Of a stretch of 64,000 nucleotides of DNA, positions 33,194 to 42,450 are shown in pieces. The position numbers were made by a program, and so were the translations under genes. The notes under the pieces are model-generated. The model saw only the letters and a program-made list of their open reading frames with translations. It made no database searches and was not told where the DNA came from. Each line of letters starts with the position of its first letter. The stretch's first letter is position 1. The stretch is taken from assembly GCA_022775085.1 (NCBI GenBank), contig JALFJQ010000063.1:1-64000 (forward strand), read 5' to 3'. Origin of the DNA: Clostridiales bacterium. Lineage in GTDB: Bacteria > Bacillota > Clostridia > Oscillospirales > Oscillospiraceae.

Positions 33194-33783
33194 AGCAATT
33201 CCTCCTTAATCAGTTGTTTTTTCAGTCTGCCCCGGAGACGAAAGAGCATGGATGCCACCTTGCTCCCCGAAAAGCCGGTGTTTTTCGCAATGTCTGCCAG
33301 AGAATCCAAGTACCAGTACCGGCGCAGAAATACATACCGTTCCTGCACCGTCAATTCCCTCAGGAACCGATTCATACTGGCTGCAAGCTCCTTACGAATG
33401 GCCTCGTTTTCCGGGCTGTCAGAGCCGACTACCACTTCCTCCAGCTCCTCCAGCGCCAGAGGCATCTCTCCTCCGCCCCGTTTATCCCGATTGCGGGTGC
33501 GCAGGCGGTCAATGGACAGGTTCCGGGTGATTTTCCCCAGATATGTTCCCAAATCTGCCGGACGGCGGGGCGGAATGGCGTTCCATGCCATTAAGTAAGC
33601 ATCGCTGACGCACTCTTGGGCATCCTCCCGGGATTTCAGAATCCCATAGGCAATAGAAGTGCAGTACCTGCCGTATTTCACGGCGGTTTCGGTGATCGCG
33701 TTTTCTGACCGGTTCCAGTATAAATCGATGATCTTCTGATCTTCCGTATCATCATCTCCTTTTCTGTGTGAAAGGCCTTTCAC
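33190..33783 (-). CDS. ECF-type RNA polymerase sigma factor
   Basis: About 197 residues, sigma-70 regions 2 and 4 only. Region 2: AVKYGRYCTSIAYGIL, SREDAQECVSDAYLMAWNAIPP and LGTYLGKITRNLSIDRLR; region 4: LRELTVQERYVFLRRYWY with SLADIAKNTGFSGSKVASML. The only in-frame start is GTG 33783, inside a 16-base palindrome, while the good ribosome site AAAAGGAGATGATG points at an out-of-frame ATG; homologues usually begin near EDQKIIDLYW. The true start is uncertain. Coupled to the anti-sigma-like gene. Confidence 0.88.
   Translation of the reverse strand: MKGLSHRKGDDDTEDQKIIDLYWNRSENAITETAVKYGRYCTSIAYGILKSREDAQECVSDAYLMAWNAIPPRRPADLGTYLGKITRNLSIDRLRTRNRDKRGGGEMPLALEELEEVVVGSDSPENEAIRKELAASMNRFLRELTVQERYVFLRRYWYLDSLADIAKNTGFSGSKVASMLFRLRGRLKKQLIKEELL
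33768..33783. promoter_or_regulatory. Perfect 16-base palindrome at the ECF sigma start
   Basis: GTGAAAGGCCTTTCAC reads the same on both strands and contains the GTG start codon. A candidate operator or translational control site. Confidence 0.45.
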
Positions 33784-33842
33784 CTGTCATCACGACATTT
33801 TCCGCCTTCCATTGCATGTGATGCCATTTTTATTTGAATATG

Positions 33843-33885
33843 AAAAAAAGGGGGCGTCTCACTGCGTTAGTGAGGCAGCCCCTTT
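33843..33885 (-). terminator. Terminator-like hairpin, leftward
   Basis: Arms AAAGGGGGC (33847-33855) and GCCCCTTT (33878-33885) with inner CTCAC/GTGAG, followed leftward by seven T (plus 33843-33849). No gene is recognisable upstream of it in 33886-33990, so it may mark the end of a deleted gene. Confidence 0.75.
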
Positions 33886-33990
33886 CTTATCTTCTGCGCG
33901 TATTTTTACATCGCTGAACTTGAAGCACAGCTTCGGCATCAAGGTCGTGCAGAAGTTTCACTGTACCCATATTTTGAGGAAGGCATTCCA

Positions 33991-34158
33991 ATACTAATTC
34001 TCGATAAAAATGTTCGATTTTTATCGAGAAGGCACCGCCTGATGGCGTTGCCGAATATGTGATTTTCGGAATAGAAAATCACATATTCCCGTCTCATATG
34101 ATTCTCAAATAAAATGTTTAATCCGGATTGATTAAACATTTTAAAAGAGAATCAGTAT
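33991..34158. repeat. Three-hairpin structured element (168 bp)
   Basis: Outer arms ATACTAATTCTC (33991-34002) and GAGAATCAGTAT (34147-34158). Inside are three hairpins: TTCTCGATAAAAAT/ATTTTTATCGAGAA (33998-34030), GAATATGTGATTTTC/GAAAATCACATATTC (34053-34088) and GATTCTC..AAAATGTTTAATC with its complement (34100-34153). It is AT-rich against GC-rich flanks and holds no gene. Together with the rest of 33784-34348 this is the longest non-coding stretch of the window; 34159-34348 shows nothing I can name. Confidence 0.7.
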
Positions 34159-34348
34159 AAAAGCCATCCTGTGAAGAATACAGTAAATTCCCATACACGC
34201 TGCATTACAATATGGCATGACAAGAAAGCATCCGTCACCGGTCAACGGCTCCACCGCCCCATAAACATAGCGGTACTCCAAGGTACACTGGGACGGATTT
34301 TCTTCCCGCTGAAGCGCAAGCGCTCTCAGTCAGCAGCGTCTTACTGCC

Positions 34349-35683
34349 TTACTCCGTCTTTGCGTTCCACTCGCCCCGGCGGTAAAACAGAATGGAGATG
34401 ACTGTAGCCACCGTCCAGCCGATGGGCCAGGCGCACCAGATGCCCGTAGAACCAAGGGCTGTCGCAGACAGGACAAAGGCCAGCACCACCCGTAAAACCA
34501 AATCGGTAAAGGTTGCTGTCATAAACTGCCGCATTTTCCCCGTACCCCGCAGGATGCCGTCCGCCACCAGCTTGGCAGATACCACAAAGTAGAAGGGTGA
34601 CAGAATCCGCAGGAAGGTCATACCGCTGCTGAGGGCCGCTTCTGTGGCGTCATCCATGAAGAATTTCATCAGCGCCCGTCCGCAGGTGCAGTACAGCACC
34701 ACCAGCGGCATACAGATCAGCCACACCATTTTCAGCCCGGCCCGGAAGCCCTCCCGGATTCGCGGCAGCTTTCCCGCTCCAAGGTTTTGGGCAGTGTAGT
34801 TGGAAATGCCGTTGCCGATGGTGGTAAAAGAGGTGATGACCAGATTGTTCAGCTTCACCGAAGCGGAATAGCCCGCCATAATGTCCGTTCCGAAGCGGTT
34901 GATAACGCTCTGAATGAGGATGTTGCCCACGGAGATAAAGCTCTGCTGCAAAACACTGGGGATGGCTATGACCACGAACCGGCCCAGCAGCTGCCTGGAA
35001 AACAGAGCTGTCTTTCCTTCGGTGGGGATTTGCTTCAGACGGCGAAATACCACGCTCACCGCCAGCACGCAGCTGACGCCCTGACACAGGAAGGTAGCCC
35101 AGGCAACGCCCGCCACGCCCATCTGAAAGGCTGTGACGAACAGAATATCCACGGCGATGTTGCTCAAAGAGGATACCGCCAGAAACACGAAGGGAGTCTT
35201 GCTGTCCCCCAGCGCGGAGAAAATACCTGTAGCAATATTGTAGAAAAACACGAAGGGCAGGCCCCAGACGTAGATGTCCAGATACAGGGCAGAATCCGCG
35301 AACACTTCCTGAGGCGTGTTGATGAGCCGCAGAAGGCTGTCGCAGCCGAGGATCCCCACCAGCATCAGCAACAGGCACACCGCACCGCTGGACAGCATGG
35401 CGGTGGACACCGCGGTCTTCATGCTGCCGTATTCCTTCGCGCCAAAGAGTTGAGAGACCAGCACGGAGCAGCCGATGTTGCAGCCAAAGGCAAAGGCAAT
35501 GAAAATCAGGGTGATCTCATAGCTGTTGCCCACGGCGGCCAGGGCGTTCTGCCCGATGAATTTACCGGCCACCCAGCTGTCAGCAATGTTGTAAAGCTGC
35601 TGGAATACGATGCTGCCGAACAGAGGCAGGCAGAATTTCCAGAGCACCGCCGATGGCTTTCCCACTGTCAGATCACGATTCAT
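34349..35683 (-). CDS. MATE family efflux transporter
   Basis: A 444-residue antiporter with twelve membrane helices in two homologous halves. Starts MNRDLTVGKPSAVLWKFCLP, LFGSIVFQQLYNIADSWVAG, later GVAGVAWATFLCQGVSCVLA and the second-half counterpart QQSFISVGNILIQSVINRFG. MATE pumps expel drugs or metabolites in exchange for sodium or protons. Divergent from a LysR gene that probably controls it. Confidence 0.94.
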   Translation of the reverse strand: MNRDLTVGKPSAVLWKFCLPLFGSIVFQQLYNIADSWVAGKFIGQNALAAVGNSYEITLIFIAFAFGCNIGCSVLVSQLFGAKEYGSMKTAVSTAMLSSGAVCLLLMLVGILGCDSLLRLINTPQEVFADSALYLDIYVWGLPFVFFYNIATGIFSALGDSKTPFVFLAVSSLSNIAVDILFVTAFQMGVAGVAWATFLCQGVSCVLAVSVVFRRLKQIPTEGKTALFSRQLLGRFVVIAIPSVLQQSFISVGNILIQSVINRFGTDIMAGYSASVKLNNLVITSFTTIGNGISNYTAQNLGAGKLPRIREGFRAGLKMVWLICMPLVVLYCTCGRALMKFFMDDATEAALSSGMTFLRILSPFYFVVSAKLVADGILRGTGKMRQFMTATFTDLVLRVVLAFVLSATALGSTGIWCAWPIGWTVATVISILFYRRGEWNAKTE

Positions 35684-35731
35684 AAACGTTCACCATTCTC
35701 TTTCTCAGGATTGATTTTCAGGCCGGGTGGT

Positions 35732-35783
35732 ATTATAATTCAAAAAGAATCATATGTAAAATATATCTTTTATATCATATAAT
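35732..35783. promoter_or_regulatory. Back-to-back promoters sharing a -35 region
   Basis: Minus (MATE): TTTACA (plus 35755-35760), 17 bases, TATAAT (plus 35732-35737). Plus (LysR): TGTAAA at the same 35755-35760, 17 bases, TATAAT (35778-35783). The plus -35 is weak. Confidence 0.65.
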
Positions 35784-35806
35784 AACAAATTGATATGGAG
35801 AATCCC

Positions 35807-36718
35807 ATGAATATCAGCTACGATGCCTACCGTGTGTTTTTCTACACCGCCAAATACCGAAGCTTTACCCTCGCGGCCAGAGCGCTTCAGAACAGCCAGC
35901 CAAACATCACCCGCACCATTAAAAATCTGGAGCAGGCACTGGGATGTACCCTGTTTCTGCGGAACAACAGACGAGTGGAGCTGACACAAGACGGTGAAAC
36001 GCTCTATCGTCATGTGTCTGATGCCTTTGAGCAGCTTCAGGCAGGGGAAGAGGCCCTGCGCAGAGGCGGCGGGCTGGACGGAGGGATTCTGCGGATCACG
36101 GCCACCGAGGTCGCCCTACGGGTATTCCTGCTGCCGGTGCTGTCACAGTTCCGGGCCCGGTATCCCGGCGTTCATATCAAGCTGCTGAACAGCTCCACCC
36201 CGGCTGCCATTGAGGAGCTGAGTAAGGGCCTTGCGGATCTGGCATTCGTCACGACCCCCGCTGACATAACAGGGAAACTGCGCAGTACGCCCCTGACCGA
36301 CGTGCGGGAGGTTGCCGTATGCGGCGGCGCTTATCCATCCCTGACGGGCTGCAAGGTCACGCTGGAAGCGCTTTCCGGGTATCCTATGATCTCACTGGGG
36401 GAGCACGGAAGTACCTATCGGTTCTACAGCCAGTTTTTCGCGGATCATCATGTGCCGTTTGAGCCAGATATTGAGGCGGCTACCGCAGACCAGATACTTC
36501 CCATGGTGAAAGCGAATCTGGGAATCGGCTTCGTTCCGGCGTCTTTCCTGTCGGAGGCAGATTGGGGACAGTCTATATATCCCATCGACCTGGTGCAGAA
36601 GCTCCCGCCGCGCCAGGTCTGCCTGGTGGAATCCGTCCAGCAGCCTACCGCTGCTGCCGCAAAAGAGCTGAAAAAAATCTGTTTCGCGCACCCTCCGGCT
36701 GCTGACCATTCACCCTGA
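35807..36718 (+). CDS. LysR-family transcriptional regulator
   Basis: A 303-residue LysR protein with an N-terminal winged helix (DAYRVFFYTAKYRSFTLAAR, LQNSQPNITRTIKNLEQALG) and an effector domain. Start ATG 35807 has TGGAG six bases before it; an in-frame ATG at 35795 lacks a site. Divergent from the MATE pump, so likely its regulator; the effector is not known. Confidence 0.93.
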   Translation: MNISYDAYRVFFYTAKYRSFTLAARALQNSQPNITRTIKNLEQALGCTLFLRNNRRVELTQDGETLYRHVSDAFEQLQAGEEALRRGGGLDGGILRITATEVALRVFLLPVLSQFRARYPGVHIKLLNSSTPAAIEELSKGLADLAFVTTPADITGKLRSTPLTDVREVAVCGGAYPSLTGCKVTLEALSGYPMISLGEHGSTYRFYSQFFADHHVPFEPDIEAATADQILPMVKANLGIGFVPASFLSEADWGQSIYPIDLVQKLPPRQVCLVESVQQPTAAAAKELKKICFAHPPAADHSP

Positions 36719-36823
36719 AAGACGAAGAAACCTGGAATCGTCATGCAGGATTCTACGCTTTTGTGCACCGAGAGGGAGCAAAGTGCCGTCGTTCAGGAGC
36801 ATAAACCGCTGATAGAAAACTTC

Positions 36824-36891
36824 AGGCACCACCGCACAATGGGAGCTTCGGGCTTCAGTGGATCTTTTGCCCCATTATGCGGTGATGCCTT
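36824..36891. mobile_element. MITE family copy E, internally deleted (68 bp)
   Basis: AGGCACCACCGCACAATGGG at the left and ATTATGCGGTGATGCCTT at the right, with only GCTTCGGGCTTCAGTGGATC and TTTTGCC between: the two ends of copy B joined after loss of about 100 bases. Confidence 0.75.
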
Positions 36892-36929
36892 CAATTTGTT
36901 CCAAATTAACGATATGTTGAATATCGGTA

Positions 36930-38390
36930 TCAGTTATCGTCTCTGTGGTAGCGGATCTTCATATGTGAAGAAGCGTTGTTCAGCACATTGAGCAATGCCT
37001 TATCGGACTCTTCCTTTACCATATCCGTGATCTTCCTGTTCGCTTCCTTCAGAATGTCCGGGGACGCTCCCTGAATTACCTTTTCGTCATACTCATACAG
37101 GAACTGCTGTCCCCGGTTCATCACGGCATTCTGATACCGCTCGTCATGCAAAATCGCAGTACCAATATGCGCATCCGTCAGCGCCGCGATGAGACGGCTG
37201 TGCCAGAACATACTGTCGGTGGAGACGGTTTCTGTTGTTCCGCTGATGTACTTGGGGAATTCCGGGACATTGGCATAAATCGGGAAGCAGGCCGTGAAAC
37301 CGCTGCCGCCCATGGAGAACCACTCCACGCTCTGAATAGCTTCCGGCAGATAGCCGCGAATCTGCATGATACCGCAGACATCACTGTTCGGAACGCCGAT
37401 TGTACGATATTTGTCCTTCACGTCCGAAGTTTTGCTGTAGGGATCGTAGGGCGTACCCTGATAGTGGGATCCCAGCACATACCGCACTTCCTCCACCGTC
37501 ACCTTTCGCTCCGGCACAAAGGACCAGGGAATGTCATCGCTTTCCGGTGTAAAGTCCGCGTTTTCACCGTCCCATTTGTAGGTGCGGGGCAGGAAATACC
37601 GGCCCATAAACCAGGCGCGAGGGGTATTATAGATATGGTCAGAGTCCGAATGGGAGCCGAAAGCCAGTCTGGGATTGAAGTCCGTCCCCATGTCCAAAGC
37701 AAGGTGGTACTTTTCCACAAACGCTTTCAAGTCCTCAGAGCAGAGATTCTCCTTCTTCTCTCCGTAAGCGTCCTCAAAGTCGAAATGATCCAGGCCAAAC
37801 TGGTTCGGCATGATTACCACACGGTCATCCGGCACCCGTCTGGCGATCCAGTGATGGCCGCCAATGGTCTCCAGCCACCAGATCTCATCGGCATCCGCGA
37901 ATGCCATTCCATTCGGCTCATAGGTTCCGTACTGCTCCAGCAAGGCGCCGGTGCGAAGCACGCCTTCCCGGGCGGAATGAATGTAAGGAAGAACCAAAGT
38001 CACCAGGTCCTCTTCTCCAATTCCGCCGGGAACTTCCTTGGTATTGCCCTTTCCGGGCTGATACCTCACATAGGGGTCGGCCCCCAGCACCCGGGGATTG
38101 CTTGTGATGGTCTCGGTTGCTGTCATAGCCACGTTTGCCTCATTGATGCCGCAGGCAGGCCAGATGCCGCTGTTTTTCGTCACCACATCGGGGCAATCGG
38201 TATAGCGCAGGGCATTGCCCGGAAGCTCCACAGACAGGTGGGCAATTTTGGATTTGTATGTATAGGGCTGTTCCTTTGCGGCGTGAACCATGATCCGCTT
38301 GGGTCCAAAGGAACCGTCATCATTTCTTGCGATGATCGTCGAGCCGTCATGGCTCGCTTTTTTTCCGACTAGAATTGTTGTACAGGGCAT
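36930..38390 (-). CDS. C69 family dipeptidase (PepD type)
   Basis: N-terminal nucleophile hydrolase, 486 residues. It begins MPCTTILVGKKASHDGSTII, where Cys3 is the expected nucleophile after processing; ARNDDGSFGPKR and EANVAMTATETITSNPR follow. The ATG at 38390 has AAAGGAG nine bases before it; the frame is open to 38489 but that part is not conserved. Cytosolic broad-specificity dipeptide hydrolysis is the family role. Single gene. Confidence 0.93.
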   Translation of the reverse strand: MPCTTILVGKKASHDGSTIIARNDDGSFGPKRIMVHAAKEQPYTYKSKIAHLSVELPGNALRYTDCPDVVTKNSGIWPACGINEANVAMTATETITSNPRVLGADPYVRYQPGKGNTKEVPGGIGEEDLVTLVLPYIHSAREGVLRTGALLEQYGTYEPNGMAFADADEIWWLETIGGHHWIARRVPDDRVVIMPNQFGLDHFDFEDAYGEKKENLCSEDLKAFVEKYHLALDMGTDFNPRLAFGSHSDSDHIYNTPRAWFMGRYFLPRTYKWDGENADFTPESDDIPWSFVPERKVTVEEVRYVLGSHYQGTPYDPYSKTSDVKDKYRTIGVPNSDVCGIMQIRGYLPEAIQSVEWFSMGGSGFTACFPIYANVPEFPKYISGTTETVSTDSMFWHSRLIAALTDAHIGTAILHDERYQNAVMNRGQQFLYEYDEKVIQGASPDILKEANRKITDMVKEESDKALLNVLNNASSHMKIRYHRDDN

Positions 38391-38454
38391 AATTCGTTCT
38401 CCTTTCTCTTTTGTCCCCCGCGCCTGCCGCCTGTGTATCCCGGCAAGCACAGGA

Positions 38455-38484
38455 AAATGGAACCGCCGGAAAGCGGTTCCATTT
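38455..38484 (-). promoter_or_regulatory. Leader hairpin of the C69 dipeptidase gene
   Basis: Perfect 12-base arms AAATGGAACCGC (38455-38466) and GCGGTTCCATTT (38473-38484), six-base loop, in the leader about 65 bases before the start codon. A minus-strand TATAAT lies just upstream (about plus 38504-38509). Short T-tract after it: possibly an attenuator or RNA stabiliser. Confidence 0.5.
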
Positions 38485-38625
38485 CGCACCCTAACACCTT
38501 TATTATATCATGATCGTATTCCGATTTCCATACTCAGTTTCTCCAATATTCGCTGTCCATTCTTATGAAACATCCCATCACGCAAATCCAGGGAACCAAT
38601 GAATCATTCGGCACGCGCTGGCGGC

Positions 38626-38706
38626 GAGGGATTTTAGCTCAGCCGAAAGTGTTAAAATCGGGGTGCACTTTGTGTATTTTCCAATTTCAGCACTGCGCGG
38701 ATGGGG
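38626..38706. mobile_element. MITE family relic F
   Basis: GGCGAGGGATTTTAGCTCAG followed by CCGAAAGTGTTAAAATCGGG and, after a TTTGTGTATTTTCC block, CTGCGCGGATGGG. These blocks keep the order seen in the interior of copies B and C. Both terminal repeats are lost. The GH13 gene ends inside it. Confidence 0.5.
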
Positions 38707-40618
38707 CCTGACAGCACTCCATCAGGTACGACTGTCCGGCTTTCACCGTCAGCTCAATGCTGGCATCCGCCATGGGGCGGTACTCCAAAGGGGTGTCAAA
38801 AATATCCGCGTTTCCCTTGGGTTCACAGGCACCCACCGCGCCAAGAGGCAGGCGGATGCGCACATCCTTCGTTTCCGTGGAGATCACACCCACGAACACT
38901 TCGTTCTCCCAGAACCGCGCGATTGCCACCACACTGCCCTCGGCGTACAGGAACTTCATGCCGCCCCGGCTCAGGGCCTTGTGATCCGCTTTCAGGTGGG
39001 CCATGGTGTGGATCACACGGTAGGCCTCACAGGCGGTGATGTCCCGGTTCCAGGGCATGGGATAGCGGCAGCCCTCTATGGCGCCCAGGGTTCCCTCAAT
39101 TTCCGCTTCGTCACCATAGTAGACAGAAGCCGCGCCGGTGAGCAGGAACTGGAAAATGACGGCTCCCCGGAAGCCTGCCCGTGAGATTTTCGGATTGTTG
39201 TGCAGACGGCTGGCATCGTGGCTGTCAAAGAGGTTGAACTGATTCTCCCACATCACATAGGGGAGCTTCGCCAGGTGCTCCATGACCCGGTTTTTCACAT
39301 CCTGGGCCGTCATGTGGTAAGGTACCGTCCGGAGGATAGGCTCCTTCGCCATGAACGGGTCCGGCTCCCCCAAAAACTGACGGATGACTCTGCCGCAGCC
39401 GTAGTAATTCATGGGCGAGTCCCACTCGTTCCCCTGCAAATATTGGGCGCAGTCGCCCCAGTCCTCCGCCAGAATGTAGGCCTGCGGGTTCACGGAGCGG
39501 ATGCTCTGACGAATTTCCGGCCACAGCGTGTGGGCCAGCTGCAATTCGTCCTTTCTGGCGAAGGTGTCCGCCACGTCGAACCGCCAGCCGTCAATGCTGT
39601 AGGGTGGCTTCAGCCATTTTTTCAGCACGGAGTTCTCGCCCCGATAAATCACATCCCGCAGCGCCTGGGAGGTATAGTTCAGGGTCGGCAGGGTATCGAC
39701 TCCCTGCCATTTGTGGTAGCCGTTGTCGGGTGTGAAGAAGTAATAGGCCCGCTCCGGAGAATCCGGGTTGTTGTAAGCGCCCACGGATTTGTCAAAGAAG
39801 GCTCCGTCCCGGTTGAACCATTTATGGGCAATGCCCGTGTGGTTGATGGAAATGTCCAAAATCAGCTTCATGCCGTTTTCGTGGAGCGCCTGGCTCAGCT
39901 CAGCCAGCGCCTCGTCGCCGCCCAGGTGGGGGTCCACATGGAAATAATCCAGACAGTCATATTTATGTACGGAGGGTGCCACAAAAATGGGATTCAGATA
40001 CAGCGCCGTCACGCCCAGTTCCTTCAGATAGGGGATCTTCTCCCGGATACCCTGCAAATCCCCGCCGAAAAAGTCCATGCAGTAGCCCTGCTCGTAGGGC
40101 AGCGGCGTGTCCTCCCAATGCGCCATGTGAATAGCCGGATGCCCGTCCTGGGTATACTCGCCGGTTTGGACATCATTGGTCGGATCTCCATTGCAGAACC
40201 GCTCCGGGAATATCTGGTAAAACACCGCGTCCCTGACCCACTCTGGCTGGACATAGTCCGCCAGCAGCACGAAGTCGTAGGTGTGATCCGGCAGGTAGGT
40301 CGTGATCTCCTTCTGGGTATAAAAATAGATCACATCCTCACAGACCAGATAAAAGTGGTATTGCATCCGGCTTTCCGTCATTTTCAGCTGGGCTTCATAG
40401 TAGACAAGTCCCCGATCTTCCCGACCCCGGGTCATTGGGATCAGTTTCTCCAAGCCGTTGGGAATGGTGCGCAGAAACACCGCTTTCACCGGCGCGTCCC
40501 GGTAAAAGCGCAGCCGGATGGTAACGGTTTCGCCTCGCTTAGGACAGGGACTGCTGACAAAGGCAGCAGTCCCGTCGCTGTAGACACTTTCCAGCCAAAG
40601 ATCATCGCGGTCGCCCAT
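38687..40618 (-). CDS. GH13 glycosidase, neopullulanase/cyclomaltodextrinase type
   Basis: A 643-residue alpha-glucan hydrolase. Residues 1-120 match the CBM34-like N-terminal domain of GH13 subfamily 20 enzymes; the catalytic barrel starts at WVRDAVFYQIFPERF. Catalytic residues: Asp348 in GWRFDVAD, Glu385 in ILAEDWGD and Asp468 in FDSHDASRL; LILDISINHTG is also present. It should cleave pullulan, cyclodextrins or maltodextrins in the cytosol (no signal peptide). The last residues QAPSAQC and the stop lie in a MITE relic. Start ATG 40618 has AAGGAAG before it. Confidence 0.93.
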   Translation of the reverse strand: MGDRDDLWLESVYSDGTAAFVSSPCPKRGETVTIRLRFYRDAPVKAVFLRTIPNGLEKLIPMTRGREDRGLVYYEAQLKMTESRMQYHFYLVCEDVIYFYTQKEITTYLPDHTYDFVLLADYVQPEWVRDAVFYQIFPERFCNGDPTNDVQTGEYTQDGHPAIHMAHWEDTPLPYEQGYCMDFFGGDLQGIREKIPYLKELGVTALYLNPIFVAPSVHKYDCLDYFHVDPHLGGDEALAELSQALHENGMKLILDISINHTGIAHKWFNRDGAFFDKSVGAYNNPDSPERAYYFFTPDNGYHKWQGVDTLPTLNYTSQALRDVIYRGENSVLKKWLKPPYSIDGWRFDVADTFARKDELQLAHTLWPEIRQSIRSVNPQAYILAEDWGDCAQYLQGNEWDSPMNYYGCGRVIRQFLGEPDPFMAKEPILRTVPYHMTAQDVKNRVMEHLAKLPYVMWENQFNLFDSHDASRLHNNPKISRAGFRGAVIFQFLLTGAASVYYGDEAEIEGTLGAIEGCRYPMPWNRDITACEAYRVIHTMAHLKADHKALSRGGMKFLYAEGSVVAIARFWENEVFVGVISTETKDVRIRLPLGAVGACEPKGNADIFDTPLEYRPMADASIELTVKAGQSYLMECCQAPSAQC

Positions 40619-40785
40619 AAACGATTCTTCCTTTTCTTCTGTTGTTATTTCAAAGCGGCAGCAAAGAGTCGTTCAGCATTCTGAAGGTTACTCCACACTG
40701 CCGTCGTCCGAAAACCTTTCCAGATATTCTCTTTCCAGTCTGCTTCGGTGCAGTTTTCCGCTGGCCGGAAAGCATTTTCTTCGAT

Positions 40786-40814
40786 ATTGTATCACGAAAT
40801 ACGTGTCAGCGCAA
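40786..40814 (-). promoter_or_regulatory. Promoter of the GH13 gene
   Basis: Minus strand TTGCGC (plus 40809-40814), 17 bases, TACAAT (plus 40786-40791). The leader to 40618 is about 160 bases without a recognised element. Confidence 0.6.
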
Positions 40815-40940
40815 CAGAAAAAGCACCTGGGGGCACTTTGAAAGCGCACCGCTCCTGACGCTTCGGAAGCCCCGGGGCCCTCACGGATTTGGCGGTTTTT
40901 CATCCCGTCCGGGTTCTTCCCCTGTGACGAAAGATGACCG

Positions 40941-40969
40941 TTGACAGATGTTCAAAACGGAATTAAAAT
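40941..40969 (+). promoter_or_regulatory. Promoter of the malic enzyme gene
   Basis: TTGACA (40941-40946), 17 bases, TAAAAT (40964-40969). The leader to ATG 41163 is about 185 bases; the reading frame happens to be open through it, but AGGAGG at 41149-41155 fixes the start. I see nothing else in the gap 40815-40940. Confidence 0.78.
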
Positions 40970-41162
40970 ATCAGGAGTTATTGCGGTTGTGAGTGATCCG
41001 GGAGACGCTTCTTTCTCAGCCCATTTCCCCACCGGGAGACCGGCACCGCCAAAGGAGAGAATCAGAAATGGATCGCTGCCGGCCATGAGCTTTCAGGCAC
41101 ATAAACGGAGTAGAATTTCCCGTTTTTGTATAAACGCAATTTTTATCAGGAGGATAACGAAA

Positions 41163-42335
41163 ATGGATTACGCAAAGGAATCCCTGCGTCTGCACGGCGA
41201 ATGGAAGGGTAAAATCGAAGTCAGGGCCGTTGTGCCCGTCGCCACCAAGGACGACCTGTCCCTGGCCTACACCCCGGGCGTTGCACAGCCCTGTATCGAG
41301 ATCCAGAAGGACGTCAACAAGTCTTACGAACTGACCCGGCGGCACAACCTGTGCGCCGTCATCACCGATGGCTCCGCCGTTCTGGGCCTGGGTGACATCG
41401 GCCCCGAAGCCGGTATGCCCGTCATGGAAGGCAAGTGCGTTTTGTTCAAGGCTTTCGGCGACGTGGACGCCTTCCCCCTGTGCGTCAAGACCAAGGATGT
41501 GGACGAATTTGTCAATGCCGTATATCTGATCTCCGGCTCCTTCGGCGGCATCAATCTGGAGGACATCGCCGCCCCCCGGTGCTTTGAGATTGAGCGGAAG
41601 CTGAAGGAAAAGTGTGACATTCCCATCTTCCACGATGACCAGCACGGCACCGCCGTCATCACTCTTGCCGGCCTGACCAACGCACTGAAGGTCGTGGGCA
41701 AGAAGAAGGAAGATGTCAAGATCGTCACCTCCGGCGCCGGCGCTGCCGCTATCGCCATTGTGAAGCTGCTGCTGAGCGCGGGCTTTAAGAACATCGTCAT
41801 GACCGACCGCACCGGCGCGATCTACGCGGGCCGTGAAAACCTGAACTGGATCAAGGAGGAAATGGCCCAGGTCACCAACCTCCGGAAGGAGACCGGCAAG
41901 CTGGCAGATGTCATCAAGGGCGCTGACGTGTTCATCGGTGTTTCCGCCCCCGGTACGCTGACCACCGAGATGGTCAAGACCATGGCCAAGGATGCCATCG
42001 TCTTTGCCTGCGCCAATCCCACCCCGGAGATTTTCCCCGATGATGCCAAGGCAGGCGGCGCCGCCGTCGTGTCCACCGGCCGCAGCGACTACCCCAACCA
42101 GATCAACAATGTGCTGGCTTTCCCCGGCATTTTCCGGGGCGCTTTCGATGTCCGTGCCTCCGACATCAACGAGGAGATGAAGATGGCCGCCGCCAACGCG
42201 CTGGCCGGTCTGGTTTCCGAGAGCGAGCTGAGCGCCGACTACATCATCCCCGCCGCTTTCGATCCCAGAGTTGGCCCCGCGGTGGCAAAAGCTGTCGCCG
42301 AAGCCGCGAGAAGCTCCGGTGTTGCCCGCATCTGA
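41163..42335 (+). CDS. NAD(P)-dependent malic enzyme
   Basis: Oxidative decarboxylation of malate to pyruvate, 390 residues, the short bacterial type without a phosphotransacetylase domain. Features: [55 protein letters not shown] with metal-binding Asp, Rossmann [13 protein letters not shown], and NPTPEI. Followed by ridA-like and fumC genes, which places malate, fumarate and pyruvate conversion together. Confidence 0.95.
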   Translation: MDYAKESLRLHGEWKGKIEVRAVVPVATKDDLSLAYTPGVAQPCIEIQKDVNKSYELTRRHNLCAVITDGSAVLGLGDIGPEAGMPVMEGKCVLFKAFGDVDAFPLCVKTKDVDEFVNAVYLISGSFGGINLEDIAAPRCFEIERKLKEKCDIPIFHDDQHGTAVITLAGLTNALKVVGKKKEDVKIVTSGAGAAAIAIVKLLLSAGFKNIVMTDRTGAIYAGRENLNWIKEEMAQVTNLRKETGKLADVIKGADVFIGVSAPGTLTTEMVKTMAKDAIVFACANPTPEIFPDDAKAGGAAVVSTGRSDYPNQINNVLAFPGIFRGAFDVRASDINEEMKMAAANALAGLVSESELSADYIIPAAFDPRVGPAVAKAVAEAARSSGVARI

Positions 42336-42450
42336 CCCCCGCTGTTCGCGCTGCGCCCCCGGAGGGCAGACAGCCGCGGTTCATTCATACGCTGAAAACC
42401 ATAAGAATACGCTGATTTTTCATTTATTTTAGGAAAGTGAGGACCCCCTT

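Noticed and set aside
33812..33997. A 61-codon plus-strand frame in the gap after the ECF sigma gene
   Set aside because: It runs through a terminator hairpin, lacks a ribosome site and shows no family pattern. The region may hold a decayed minus-strand gene end, but I could not identify it.
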